This document shows, one piece after another, positions 49,035-58,535 of a DNA stretch of 61,659 bases. The position numbers and the translations under genes are program-made. Source of the stretch: Desulfuromonadales bacterium (GTDB taxonomy: Bacteria > Desulfobacterota > Desulfuromonadia > Desulfuromonadales > BM103). Each line of letters starts with the position of its first letter. The first letter of the stretch is position 1. The notes under the pieces were generated by a model that did not search any database, was not told where the DNA came from, and saw only the letters and a program-made list of their open reading frames with translations. The stretch lies in the NCBI GenBank assembly GCA_027065695.1, contig JAMONP010000104.1, positions 1 to 61,659 on the forward strand, given 5' to 3'.

Positions 49035-51686
49035 ATGATTCTTGTTGTTTCGACTCTACATAAACGCGAAGAAGATAAGTTGTTTTTTCGTCAACTTCGT
49101 AGCTTGGTTTATCCCGAGAGTGTTCTGGTCTGGGGGGGGAGTTATTGTGATATCTCACTTCATTGGGATCTTGGAAAAGAAAAATACAATTCAGATAACT
49201 GCATTCCCGAAAGGGTTCTTGATTGTATTGATCTCGCTAAGTATGAGCGGCGCTTGACAGAATTGAATGGCATCTCATACGAATATATGGATGCAAATGA
49301 AATAATTAACCGACATGCTTTATTGTCCTATGATTTTTTGAATAAATATAAACCCAGGCTGGTCATGGCTTTAAACCCGTTGATTCCACATACGGGAATC
49401 CCGTTTGACCTTGCTAAAGTTATGGGGGTTAACGTCCTTACCTTTGAAAGAGGACATATCCCCGGGTCATTTCTGGTCGATAAGGGCGGCTATGGAGGCT
49501 TTAGTGAGTTGAGTCAGCTGAGCTTAAGCGCACTTATCTCTAAACACGATAAGGAAAAATATAGGCACTTAGGCAACTCGATTGTTCAAAAACAAAAAGA
49601 AAGCAGTAATGAGCGTGGTGCAACCATCACGAAACGCCACGATTTTTCTATAAGTAATTTTTTAGAAGGTACTTCAAAAGATCTACGTGTACTCGTCATC
49701 GGGATGGCAGATATAAATACTGCAATGATTCCTTGTGATCATCCAGATCGTTTCATAAATAGCCCTGGTTTTTCAAGCTCACTTGCTCTAGTTCATGAAG
49801 TGAGCAAACTACATGAAGGTGTGACTTTTTACAAACCACATCCGAATACATACCACTTAATTAAACAGCAAGAAATAGGCGAAAATATATTCATAACGAC
49901 TGACAATGTTGAAGAATTGATAAGTGCGTGTGATGTCATTGTCCTAAATGGATCAAGTCTTGAATTTGCTTCTCTGGTCAAGGAAAAGCCGACTATCCTC
50001 TGTGGTAAGACATTAATGTCAGGCAAGGATATATGCTATGAAGCTTACCACAATAAAGACCTGCCAAAAGCGATGGAATATTGTCTCAAAAGATTTGAAT
50101 TCGAAAAAAAGAATGACAATTTCAAAACATATTGTGGGTGGTTATATGAAAATGCCTATATTTTACCAAATGTTAATAATTGGCCCTCTGAAGTTATTCG
50201 TGAGATTGTCGCTCAGGAAAATATTGATAACCATAAGTTATTAATAGAATCAGGGACTCCATATGAGTCTGTTTCAGAATGTCTAGAAAAAGATGTAGTT
50301 TTGGCTGTCCTTGATTTTGATCATACTCTTTTGTTAGGCAATTCAACTGAGCTGTATATCTCTAATGCAAAGCCGCGATTGTTAGCTGAGATCATCGATA
50401 AAACTGTTGCAAGAGTTAGTAGACGGTTGTCATCAAGGTTACCAGATCGTGCACGTGTTTTAGCCATCTCCATCCTATTGCCATGGTCAATCCTGTTTTG
50501 GAGGAAGTCTGCCGATAAAATTAGTCGCGAAAGGTTAAATTGGCCGCTCTGGGAAGCTGTAAATGCTAAAGTAGGTGATCGTATTATAATTGTGTCGAAT
50601 GGCTTTAGTGTATTGATCTCACCTTTGCTAAAAAGGTGTGCTTGTCTTGGATATAAATACCCATCTCTTATTGCATCTGATTTGTTACCAGGTGGTCGAG
50701 ATATTAGAACAGAAGGAAAGGTCTCAGCCATTGAAAAGAACTATCCTGATGTTGAATGGAGGAAGGCCGTAGGCGTTACGGATTCACTTGAGGACCTAGA
50801 CCTTCTCGAGAAATCTGGGCAAAGTGTTTTAACTCGTTGGAACGAACCACGGATGAAGGCGACCCTGGGGTATTTCCCTTTTCGTTACGTCTCGCAAGGG
50901 AAATACCCTGCTCATGAGTATGTTTCTGGCCAAATTTTTGGACAAGATTTAATAATTTGGCTTGTTCTTTTTGTAAAAGAACTTCCGGATTTATTCCCAG
51001 TTTTTTTGTTTTTCGTTTCTTTTTATGCAATATACGAAATTGGTTACTATGAAAATGATATAAAAGCCTCCAGAGAAGAAACGACCCCAACTTTGTCAGG
51101 CTCCCAGGGTCATTTTGAATGCTATTCAATAAATATTTATGGTTGGTTGACGGCATTAATTACAAGTGGCGCAGGTTTTGTGCTTTTAAACATTAATCAA
51201 GCCTACCTGTCTTTTCTGTTGTGGATGATTTTTCTAGTTTTCTTAAGGGTGGTTTTTTTTACATATAATAGTAAGCCACCTGAAAAACGTATCCCATATT
51301 ATATCCTCCTGCAATTTTTAAAAAACTATGGGGGACTTGTTGTCTTAATTCCAACGACAACGGGTTTGATTCTTGCTCTGTCACACTTGTTTCAGCATAC
51401 AGTTGTTTATATAATTTATCGTTGTGGGGGAGATAAGACGAAATTTAAAAGGGCTCTCAATCGCTTGATCTTTTTCTGCCTGGGATCTGTGTGTTTGTAT
51501 TTTTCAGGAATTAGCCAGCCAATAGCGTATTTCGCTGTCGCGTTGGTTTGGTTACTCTACCAGGTAATCATTACTGATTTAGGGCTTAGTCGCTGGTCCG
51601 CTCAGTCAATATTGAGGAAGCTATTCAGCTTGTGTCGAAATTTTACGCAACAATTAATTCAATCCTCTTTTAAAGTACGCCGTTAG
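49035..51686 (+). CDS. Three-part fusion: KpsC/S-like glycan domain, HAD phosphatase-like domain, UbiA-like membrane domain
   Basis: 883 residues. Domain one (about 1-395) resembles capsule-type (KpsC/KpsS) glycosyltransferases, with FERGHIPGSF, YKPHP at 266-270 and VIVLNGSSLEFASLVKEKP. Domain two (about 420-630) is HAD-like, with Asp427 and Asp429 (LDFDHT), Ser521 (VSNGF) and the acidic motif GVTDSLEDLDLL. Domain three (about 640-865) has seven or so membrane helices and a UbiA-like motif YYENDIKASREETTPT after its first long helix. HAD-UbiA fusions are known in glycan clusters; I do not recall one with this N-terminal domain. It probably assembles a lipid-linked glycan precursor at the membrane. 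Confidence 0.65.
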   Translation: MILVVSTLHKREEDKLFFRQLRSLVYPESVLVWGGSYCDISLHWDLGKEKYNSDNCIPERVLDCIDLAKYERRLTELNGISYEYMDANEIINRHALLSYDFLNKYKPRLVMALNPLIPHTGIPFDLAKVMGVNVLTFERGHIPGSFLVDKGGYGGFSELSQLSLSALISKHDKEKYRHLGNSIVQKQKESSNERGATITKRHDFSISNFLEGTSKDLRVLVIGMADINTAMIPCDHPDRFINSPGFSSSLALVHEVSKLHEGVTFYKPHPNTYHLIKQQEIGENIFITTDNVEELISACDVIVLNGSSLEFASLVKEKPTILCGKTLMSGKDICYEAYHNKDLPKAMEYCLKRFEFEKKNDNFKTYCGWLYENAYILPNVNNWPSEVIREIVAQENIDNHKLLIESGTPYESVSECLEKDVVLAVLDFDHTLLLGNSTELYISNAKPRLLAEIIDKTVARVSRRLSSRLPDRARVLAISILLPWSILFWRKSADKISRERLNWPLWEAVNAKVGDRIIIVSNGFSVLISPLLKRCACLGYKYPSLIASDLLPGGRDIRTEGKVSAIEKNYPDVEWRKAVGVTDSLEDLDLLEKSGQSVLTRWNEPRMKATLGYFPFRYVSQGKYPAHEYVSGQIFGQDLIIWLVLFVKELPDLFPVFLFFVSFYAIYEIGYYENDIKASREETTPTLSGSQGHFECYSINIYGWLTALITSGAGFVLLNINQAYLSFLLWMIFLVFLRVVFFTYNSKPPEKRIPYYILLQFLKNYGGLVVLIPTTTGLILALSHLFQHTVVYIIYRCGGDKTKFKRALNRLIFFCLGSVCLYFSGISQPIAYFAVALVWLLYQVIITDLGLSRWSAQSILRKLFSLCRNFTQQLIQSSFKVRR

Positions 51687-51806
51687 TAAATTCCAGGGGG
51701 GCGATTCTGGAAATAATTCATTGCGGTTAAGTAATAAAAAGAGAGCCCTTTGCGGTTGCTATTTCAAATCTATATAGAGATGATGAGTGATGAGTTTTAG
51801 CATAAA

Positions 51807-53063
51807 GTGAAAAATAATTTAGATAAAGGAAATCACTTAAGTGACGTTGTTATTGTTGCCAGAATGCCAGGAACGGGTATCTCCGGTGGCCGATACCACG
51901 CACTCATTATGGCTGAGGCGTTAGCTGAACAAGGAGTAGACGTTTGCCTGTGGGTCGATTGTTACCCAAGTTTTTTTGCAGAATTCAGTGATTTCCCCTG
52001 CCACGATGAGATAGTTCTCCATGTAGATCCGATGTTTACTAACCCGCCAGATGTTAATCCCAACCTGGTTGTTGTTGTCCCACACATGACAAGGTTGGAT
52101 AAAATGTATTTTTCTGCAATCAATTTTACCCAGAGAAAAGCAGCTTATCTTGCATTGCTGAACTTTGAGTCTCCTAATTGGTTTAACTCTCTATCGCCTG
52201 TTCCTAAAAAAGAGTGTTTGTGGAATGGCTGGAGACTCTGTGCTCGCTATGCAGACGCAATTATCTCAAGTACAAAAGAAAGTGAAAAGTGGGCTCGACG
52301 CTATTATGGAAGGTTGGCAGGAAATGCACTTTTCCCCTACTTGTATCCACCTGTAAATGAATATGCTTTGCAGAAATCAAGGACGAGTGACACCTCTAAA
52401 GTTGAAATAGTGTGTATTACAAGATTTAACCAAGAGTCTTCACATAAAGGCGCCAAAGAACTCGCCGAGGCTATAAATGAGCGCTGGAGAGGTCGTAAAC
52501 TTAATATAATTTGTGGTCATCCGCCCGAAGGTGTTTTCTGGCAGCAAATTCTGGCTGTGTCGAAAAAGCATGGTGTTGAAGTCCAATCCCATTGCAGAGT
52601 CAGTGAGGTGACAAAGTTTGAGTTGCTTCGCAAGGCGTCATTGTTGGTTTTCTTTACCCAGTTTGAAGGATATGGGTACCCGCCTGTTGAAGCTATCTGG
52701 TCACGAACACCAGTAATTTGTAGCGATTTGCCAGTGTTGAGAGAGGTCATTAAGGGTGTAGGTCATTATGTCACCATGTCCCGAGATCTGGATTTAGGGG
52801 ACGAAATTGAAAAGGTTTTGGAGCAACAAGGCATTACTCTAGCGGAGGCTCAAATAGTCATGCAAACAACCAGTATAAAAGCATTCGGTACTAAGCTGGG
52901 GTCAGTTTATGATCAACTTGTCAAAACTGGTCATCCTGTTGTTTTGAACTCTAATAAAACGGTTACTTTTAAAATATGCCATGCTGCTTCTTATCTTTTC
53001 CAGTTCTGTGTAATGGGTTGCTCTTGCCTGAGAAGTTTAATAAAAGGCACACATGATAGATAG
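51807..53063 (+). CDS. GT-B (GT4-like) glycosyltransferase
   Basis: 418 residues, starting with GTG 51807. A GT-B fold is read from MPGTGISGGRYHALIMAEALAEQG (N-terminal acceptor-site loop), IVCITRFNQESSHKGAKELAEAI, and the nucleotide-sugar segment FEGYGYPPVEAIWSRTPVICSDLPVLREV, with the usual Glu pair. The C-terminal hydrophobic helix (HAASYLFQFCVMGCSCL) may bind the membrane. The donor and acceptor are unknown. It begins the cassette with the sugar-phosphate cyclase. Confidence 0.87.
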   Translation: MKNNLDKGNHLSDVVIVARMPGTGISGGRYHALIMAEALAEQGVDVCLWVDCYPSFFAEFSDFPCHDEIVLHVDPMFTNPPDVNPNLVVVVPHMTRLDKMYFSAINFTQRKAAYLALLNFESPNWFNSLSPVPKKECLWNGWRLCARYADAIISSTKESEKWARRYYGRLAGNALFPYLYPPVNEYALQKSRTSDTSKVEIVCITRFNQESSHKGAKELAEAINERWRGRKLNIICGHPPEGVFWQQILAVSKKHGVEVQSHCRVSEVTKFELLRKASLLVFFTQFEGYGYPPVEAIWSRTPVICSDLPVLREVIKGVGHYVTMSRDLDLGDEIEKVLEQQGITLAEAQIVMQTTSIKAFGTKLGSVYDQLVKTGHPVVLNSNKTVTFKICHAASYLFQFCVMGCSCLRSLIKGTHDR

Positions 53064-53078
53064 CTTCTTATAAATTAA

Positions 53079-53567
<489 letters not shown>

Positions 53568-53619
53568 TTGATGGCTGTACGACTTGGCCATTAGAACTCT
53601 TCACGTTAAGGCTTGTGAG

Positions 53620-54372
53620 ATGAATCTTGATTTTAATGGAAAGACAGTCCTCGTTACCGGTGCTACGAAAGGGATTGGTGCTGCAATAGCCTCTGGATTT
53701 GAGTCTCTTGGAGCCTCGCTGATATTGACTGGGACCTTGCAAGAACAAGTTGACGCGTTAAATGAGGAAAATAAGTGTTCTGGTAAAGACAATGTTAAAT
53801 GGGTTCAGGTGGATTTCTCATGTGATAAGTCGACAGATTTATTTCTTGGGAAAATTGAGGATGGTCCACAAATTCATGTGTTGATCAATAATGCAGGGGC
53901 AAACCTTATTCGTCCGATTGACCAGGTTTCTGCAGACGATCTTGATTACCTGCTGTCCATAAACCTCCGGGCACCATTATTGCTCTGCAAATCGGTGAGC
54001 CTGAACATGAAGAAAAACTCTTACGGCCGCATCGTCAACATTGCTTCGATCTGGAGCATCATTACAAAGTCTGGGCGAGCAATGTATTCAGCAACCAAGA
54101 GTGGCCTTGTAGGTATGACTAGGGCTACTGCGGTCGATTTGGCTCCGCACGGCATTCTCGTTAACGCTGTATCGCCTGGATTTACCGACACGGAATTGAC
54201 CGCAAAAACCCTTACTACTGATGAACGTGAACAACTCTTTCAACAGGTTCCTTTGGGGCGTTTTGCGACCCCCGAAGAAATTTCAAAAGCAGTATTGTTT
54301 CTGGCTAGCGATCTAAATACCTACATAACCGGACAGAATCTGGTGGTTGATGGAGGTTTTGTATGTGTTTGA
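53620..54372 (+). CDS. Short-chain dehydrogenase/reductase
   Basis: 250 residues of the classical SDR type, with TGATKGIGAAIA (NAD(P) loop), NNAGAN, catalytic Ser in NIASIWS, YSATKSG (Tyr and Lys) and a late NAVSPGFTDTELTAKTL. It ends with the FabG-like GQNLVVDGGF. ATG 53620 follows TAAGGC and is preferred over the non-ATG start 36 bases upstream. The 3' end overlaps the cyclase gene by 10 bases, so the two are coupled. It probably reduces or oxidises a hydroxyl on the cassette's product. Confidence 0.9.
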   Translation: MNLDFNGKTVLVTGATKGIGAAIASGFESLGASLILTGTLQEQVDALNEENKCSGKDNVKWVQVDFSCDKSTDLFLGKIEDGPQIHVLINNAGANLIRPIDQVSADDLDYLLSINLRAPLLLCKSVSLNMKKNSYGRIVNIASIWSIITKSGRAMYSATKSGLVGMTRATAVDLAPHGILVNAVSPGFTDTELTAKTLTTDEREQLFQQVPLGRFATPEEISKAVLFLASDLNTYITGQNLVVDGGFVCV

Positions 54373-55439
54373 AAAGTATGACTGTACAATCTATAAAGCA
54401 TCCATACAATGTCCTGTTTGTCGATGATTTTGTACCTCGTCTGACAGAACATATTGAACATGGTGATGTGGTTGTCGTTGATGCAAAGGTGTTGGAAATC
54501 TATAAAGACAGACTTTTGCACATGCTCAAGGAAGTGCATTATATTATTATTGAATCATCAGAAAAAAAGAAGAGTTATCAAGGTGTTGAGCCTTTCATCA
54601 AAGAACTCATAGAAATTGGCTTTCGAAAGAACAATCGCTTAATTGCGATCGGTGGTGGTGTTGTTCAAGACATAACAGCATTTACATCCTCAATCCTCTT
54701 TCGCGGCGTCGACTGGTTTTTTTACCCAACAACCCTTCTGGCACAATGTGACAGCTGTATCGGAAGTAAAACCTCCATTAATTTCGGAGATTATAAAAAC
54801 CAGTTGGGAGGGTTTTATCCCCCAAGGGAAATTGTCATCGATGTGAACTTTCTGGATACTTTGACGTCGCTTGATTTTCGCTCTGGAATGGGGGAGATGC
54901 TCCATTATTACCTGGTTTCAGGGGAAGTGGATTTCCAGCGGATGTCGCACGAGTACGCCCTTGCCTTTAAAGATAAATCTGTGCTGTGTGAATTGGTTTA
55001 CCACAGCCTGGAAATCAAGAAGGGTTATGTGGAAAGGGATGAATTCGATCAAGGCCCGCGTAATATTTTCAATTATGGACATTCTTTTGGTCACGCAATT
55101 GAAACATTGACTAATTATGAGATCCCACACGGGATTGCTGTATCGATTGGTATGGACATTGCCAACCACCTGTCTGCAAAAATGGGGTTGATTGTGCAGG
55201 ATGAATATCAGCGTATGCATGTGTTGTTGCAGAAAAACTGGGGTGATACTTGTTTGCCGGATATTAATTTGGACAATTTCTTCGCGTTGCTCAGAAAAGA
55301 CAAAAAGACTGTTGGTATAGAAATCAATGTGATTCTGACCAAGGGACTTGGTCAGATGTACAAGACACCATTACCTGTAACTCCGAAAATTACTGAGTGG
55401 CTCTCAGATTACCTGATCTCTTTCAATAAATCTTCATAA
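54363..55439 (+). CDS. Dehydroquinate-synthase-like sugar-phosphate cyclase
   Basis: 358 residues of the AroB superfamily. NAD region IGGGVVQDITAF (97-108); the phosphate loop PTTLLAQCDSCIGSKTSIN (122-140); KNQLGGFYPP (146-155); zinc ligands Glu178 (GMGEMLHYY), His240 (YGHSFGHAIE) and His256 (PHGIAV). All key residues are present, so it should be an active cyclase. GSKTSINFGDYKN departs from housekeeping DHQ synthase and is closer in style to secondary-metabolism cyclases that use sedoheptulose 7-phosphate or related sugars. Its place among glycan genes, not aro genes, supports a cyclitol product. An in-frame ATG at 54378 is another start. Confidence 0.82.
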   Translation: MCLKSMTVQSIKHPYNVLFVDDFVPRLTEHIEHGDVVVVDAKVLEIYKDRLLHMLKEVHYIIIESSEKKKSYQGVEPFIKELIEIGFRKNNRLIAIGGGVVQDITAFTSSILFRGVDWFFYPTTLLAQCDSCIGSKTSINFGDYKNQLGGFYPPREIVIDVNFLDTLTSLDFRSGMGEMLHYYLVSGEVDFQRMSHEYALAFKDKSVLCELVYHSLEIKKGYVERDEFDQGPRNIFNYGHSFGHAIETLTNYEIPHGIAVSIGMDIANHLSAKMGLIVQDEYQRMHVLLQKNWGDTCLPDINLDNFFALLRKDKKTVGIEINVILTKGLGQMYKTPLPVTPKITEWLSDYLISFNKSS

Positions 55440-55453
55440 GGAGCTGCATAATT

Positions 55454-56233
55454 ATGTCGCGCGTTACAGCTATGATCCCGGTCCTCCTAGGCAGTACCCG
55501 TGTCCCAGATAAGAACATTATCCTCGTAGATGGCAAGGTCTTATGTTCATATACAATCGATGCGTGCAAAGAGTCGGGTGCTTTTGAGGATGTCTTTCTG
55601 AATTCCGAGGATGCAATTTTCGAATCCATAGCCGAAGACCATAAAGTGCTCTTTCATAGGCGGCCTAAGGAGTGGGGAGGACGCGCTTGTATGCAAAACA
55701 CCAAGTCTCGCAATTGTTCTGGCGAGCGCTGTGTGATCAATGAACACTATCTTTATCATTTTATGACAACCAACACGGAAGCAGAGTATGTGTGCCAGAT
55801 TAATGCCACTTCACCACTGTTGAAGCCGGAAACAATAAAAGCTTTTGTGGAGATATTGAAATCGGGTTCTTTTGACAGTTTGTTTGCGACGACCGAACTG
55901 GGGGCGGAGAGTTTTTATCAGGATCAACCTGTCTCTTTTTCGCGAAAGTACAAGCAACCTTCGAATGAACTTGAAAACATCCAGTCAATCTGTTGGGCGA
56001 TTGCTGGCTGGAGACGAGAAGCTTTTGTCGAGGCTTACGAAATGAATGACCCAGAACAAAATGGCCCGGCTTTTGTCGGCAATTTGGGATTGTTCCCCAT
56101 TGATGAAAGGGAGGCACTTGATGTTGACTATTGGAGTACCTTGGATGTTGTTGAAAAGTTTCTCATTGCCCGGAGGAAAAAAATAGCTCGCACTTGGGAG
56201 TATGTAGACGGAAGAAAAATTATAATTGAATGA
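55454..56233 (+). CDS. CMP-sugar-acid nucleotidyltransferase-like protein
   Basis: 259 residues of the NeuA/KdsB fold. The N-terminal IPVLLGSTRVPDKNI corresponds to the RxGSxRxPxKN loop, but the first Arg is Leu. CQINATSPLLKPETI matches the family TSPL substrate loop, and DVDYWSTLDVVEKFLI matches the D-x-D-tail end. A Cys-rich insert (GRACMQNTKSRNCSGERC) is unusual. It would activate a sugar acid or cyclitol with CTP. The changed loop suggests an unusual substrate. Confidence 0.78.
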   Translation: MSRVTAMIPVLLGSTRVPDKNIILVDGKVLCSYTIDACKESGAFEDVFLNSEDAIFESIAEDHKVLFHRRPKEWGGRACMQNTKSRNCSGERCVINEHYLYHFMTTNTEAEYVCQINATSPLLKPETIKAFVEILKSGSFDSLFATTELGAESFYQDQPVSFSRKYKQPSNELENIQSICWAIAGWRREAFVEAYEMNDPEQNGPAFVGNLGLFPIDEREALDVDYWSTLDVVEKFLIARRKKIARTWEYVDGRKIIIE

Positions 56234-56351
56234 GATAATACTAGGGGTGAATATCATGAATGGTATTTAACAGTTATACAAACAACTGTTTATGAGTTAT
56301 GACCACATTAATTCAATGTATTGTTGTCGGAAATGAAGAGCAGGAGCATAA

Positions 56352-57533
56352 ATGAAAAAGATCATTATCGTTGCTTTTACTCCTCCCTATCCTTTGTCAC
56401 ATGGTGGTAACAGACAGGTAATATACAACTTGTTATTGTGGTTAAGAAAGAACAAATATCACATACAGTTCGTATACCAATCTAATGCTGTAGATCAAGG
56501 TCTGATTGATTTTACAGAGAGTCTAGTTGATGAATTCTATCCAGTATGTAAATACATTTATAAAGATGATAAAAATAATGGATTTATAAATAGGGTAATA
56601 AATTTTTTTAAAAAGAAGATACATAAGATACGTTTTGTTGATGTAAGACCATGCTGGCTAGAAACAAAAAATGTTGTAGAAGAGCTATGTAAAGATTCCT
56701 CTGTGAAAGCAGTCATTGTGGAGTACATTTATATCGCCGATGTGTTAGATGTTGTCCCCGCGAATATTTTAAAATTGATTCATACGCACGATATGATTTC
56801 CAGGGTTAAAAAGGAAATTGGTGATGTGGGTGGAGATACACAGGGCCGAGAAGTTTCTGAAGAATTTGAAAAATCAAAGCTGAATAAATGTGATGTTATT
56901 ATTGCTCTGCAAAAATATGAGGCGGCATTATTCAAAAAAATGTTGCCTGAAAAAAAGGTTATAATCTTAGGCCACTACTGTAGGGAGAGTGTTGAGCGTC
57001 CAGTAAAAAATATTGTTAAGAATAGTATTTTGTTTGTTGGAGGTGATAACCCTCTTAATCGAAGGGGGCTGGCATTGTTTTGCAAACATTCCTGGCCTAG
57101 GGTGTTGGAACTTGTTCCAGATGCAACATTGAGAGTCGCTGGGCCGGTTGGTTCTTCATTACCTAATGGTTTGTCTAATTCCTGTGCGCTAGGAAGACTG
57201 AGCGATTCCGAGATTGATCAGGAGTATAGAAGTGCGAATCTTGTTATCAACCCCGTTGATTTAGGGACTGGTTTGAAAATCAAAACAATTGAGGCTCTTA
57301 GCTATGGGAAGGCTCTTGTGTCGACGGAAAATGGTATTGAGGGCTTGATTGAGAATGATGATGTAACATGGTTAGTTGCTGCAGGCTGGGATGATTTTGC
57401 GGAATGTACAGTTAAATTGTTGATTGATGATGAATTCAGGGAAAGGATAGAGTTAAATGTGCTCTCCTATACAAAAAAGTATTTGACAGAAGACTATGTT
57501 TATCAAGCTTTTAAATGTGTATTGCAGGAGTAG
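56352..57533 (+). CDS. GT4-type glycosyltransferase, AT-rich
   Basis: 393 residues. The N-terminal FTPPYPLSHGGNRQVIYNLL and the C-terminal nucleotide-sugar segment NPVDLGTGLKIKTIEALSYGKALVST (with the EX7E-like pair) show a GT-B glycosyltransferase. The DNA is strikingly AT-rich compared with the pil region, as seen in long A and T runs, which hints at recent transfer. The gaps on both sides (about 120 and 180 bases) are also AT-rich and hold no gene that I can support. Confidence 0.85.
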   Translation: MKKIIIVAFTPPYPLSHGGNRQVIYNLLLWLRKNKYHIQFVYQSNAVDQGLIDFTESLVDEFYPVCKYIYKDDKNNGFINRVINFFKKKIHKIRFVDVRPCWLETKNVVEELCKDSSVKAVIVEYIYIADVLDVVPANILKLIHTHDMISRVKKEIGDVGGDTQGREVSEEFEKSKLNKCDVIIALQKYEAALFKKMLPEKKVIILGHYCRESVERPVKNIVKNSILFVGGDNPLNRRGLALFCKHSWPRVLELVPDATLRVAGPVGSSLPNGLSNSCALGRLSDSEIDQEYRSANLVINPVDLGTGLKIKTIEALSYGKALVSTENGIEGLIENDDVTWLVAAGWDDFAECTVKLLIDDEFRERIELNVLSYTKKYLTEDYVYQAFKCVLQE

Positions 57534-57711
57534 TATTGATGACAATCGACTTTGCTTAAAAATAACTTTTATGTTTGATGACTCCGATAAGGGGCTCCCA
57601 CGACATGTAGATTTTTGCGCTGCTGGTGGGTGCAATTGAAGCAAAAAAGAATCAAATAGTTGTTTTGTCTTAGAGTGTTCTTCTTTTAGATGTGAGGTGA
57701 ATCGATAAAGT

Positions 57712-58524
57712 ATGAAAATTTACAAATTAACAACTACGCTTGATGGTTATTTGCCTCCTCTGGAATATACAGATAATAAGTCTTCAGCGGAAATAATCCT
57801 GGTGGGTGGGAAAAAGTTCAATTTAAATGATTACCATAAGTTAAAAGGTGTTTTTAAAACAGGTGTTGGAACAGACAACCTGCCATTTGCCGAGGCTAGA
57901 GAGCGAGGCATCGAGATTGCACTGCCCACAGAGGCGACCTGTGACTTTATCTTCGAGGAGACTGCTGCATTTACCTGTCATCTGATTCTCAAAGGGCTTT
58001 ATGCTGGAGCTAGTGAATGGGGCTCGTGGCAAAAGTCTGATCGTAAAACGCTTCATAAAAAACGCTTGTTGGTTATAGGGGCAGGCCGTATTGGTCGCCG
58101 TGTTACCGACAAAATGAATGCTTTTTTGGAAGTCTCTACATACGATACGGCTCAAGACTCACCAGAAAACTTTGAACCAAAAGTCAGGGCCGCCGATTGT
58201 GTAAGTCTACATGTCCCACTGACTGAGGAAACTAAGGGCTTGTTCAATGCGGAACGCTTGACATGGATGTCTGATGGCGCGTTGCTGGTGAATACCGCGC
58301 GAGGCCCTGTGGTCGATGAAAACGCCTTGTTCGCCGAATTATCGTCCAGTAGACTGCGTGCTGCTATGGATGTGTTCTGGGAAGAACCTTATCGTGGCAA
58401 GTTGACTGAACTGCCTACAGATCGCTTTATCCGAACACCACACATAGCTAGCACCTGTAAGGAATTCATACAAGGCACAGCAGCAGATTTCTTAACGTTC
58501 CTGCAGAAATACTCCGAGTCTTAA
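57712..58524 (+). CDS. D-isomer-specific 2-hydroxyacid dehydrogenase-like protein
   Basis: 270 residues, shorter than most family members (about 320), because the first domain is reduced. The NAD loop is VIGAGRIGRRVTDKM. The catalytic trio is present: Arg in NTARGPVVDE, Glu in FWEEPYRG and His in RTPHIAST. It interconverts a 2-keto and a 2-hydroxy acid. Within this cassette the substrate is likely a sugar-acid intermediate. Confidence 0.85.
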   Translation: MKIYKLTTTLDGYLPPLEYTDNKSSAEIILVGGKKFNLNDYHKLKGVFKTGVGTDNLPFAEARERGIEIALPTEATCDFIFEETAAFTCHLILKGLYAGASEWGSWQKSDRKTLHKKRLLVIGAGRIGRRVTDKMNAFLEVSTYDTAQDSPENFEPKVRAADCVSLHVPLTEETKGLFNAERLTWMSDGALLVNTARGPVVDENALFAELSSSRLRAAMDVFWEEPYRGKLTELPTDRFIRTPHIASTCKEFIQGTAADFLTFLQKYSES

Positions 58525-58535
58525 AGGCCAATTTA

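Noticed and set aside
57534-57711. 22-codon frame MFDDSDKGLP in the gap before the hydroxyacid dehydrogenase
   Set aside because: It is too short, has no ribosome site and no recognised homology.
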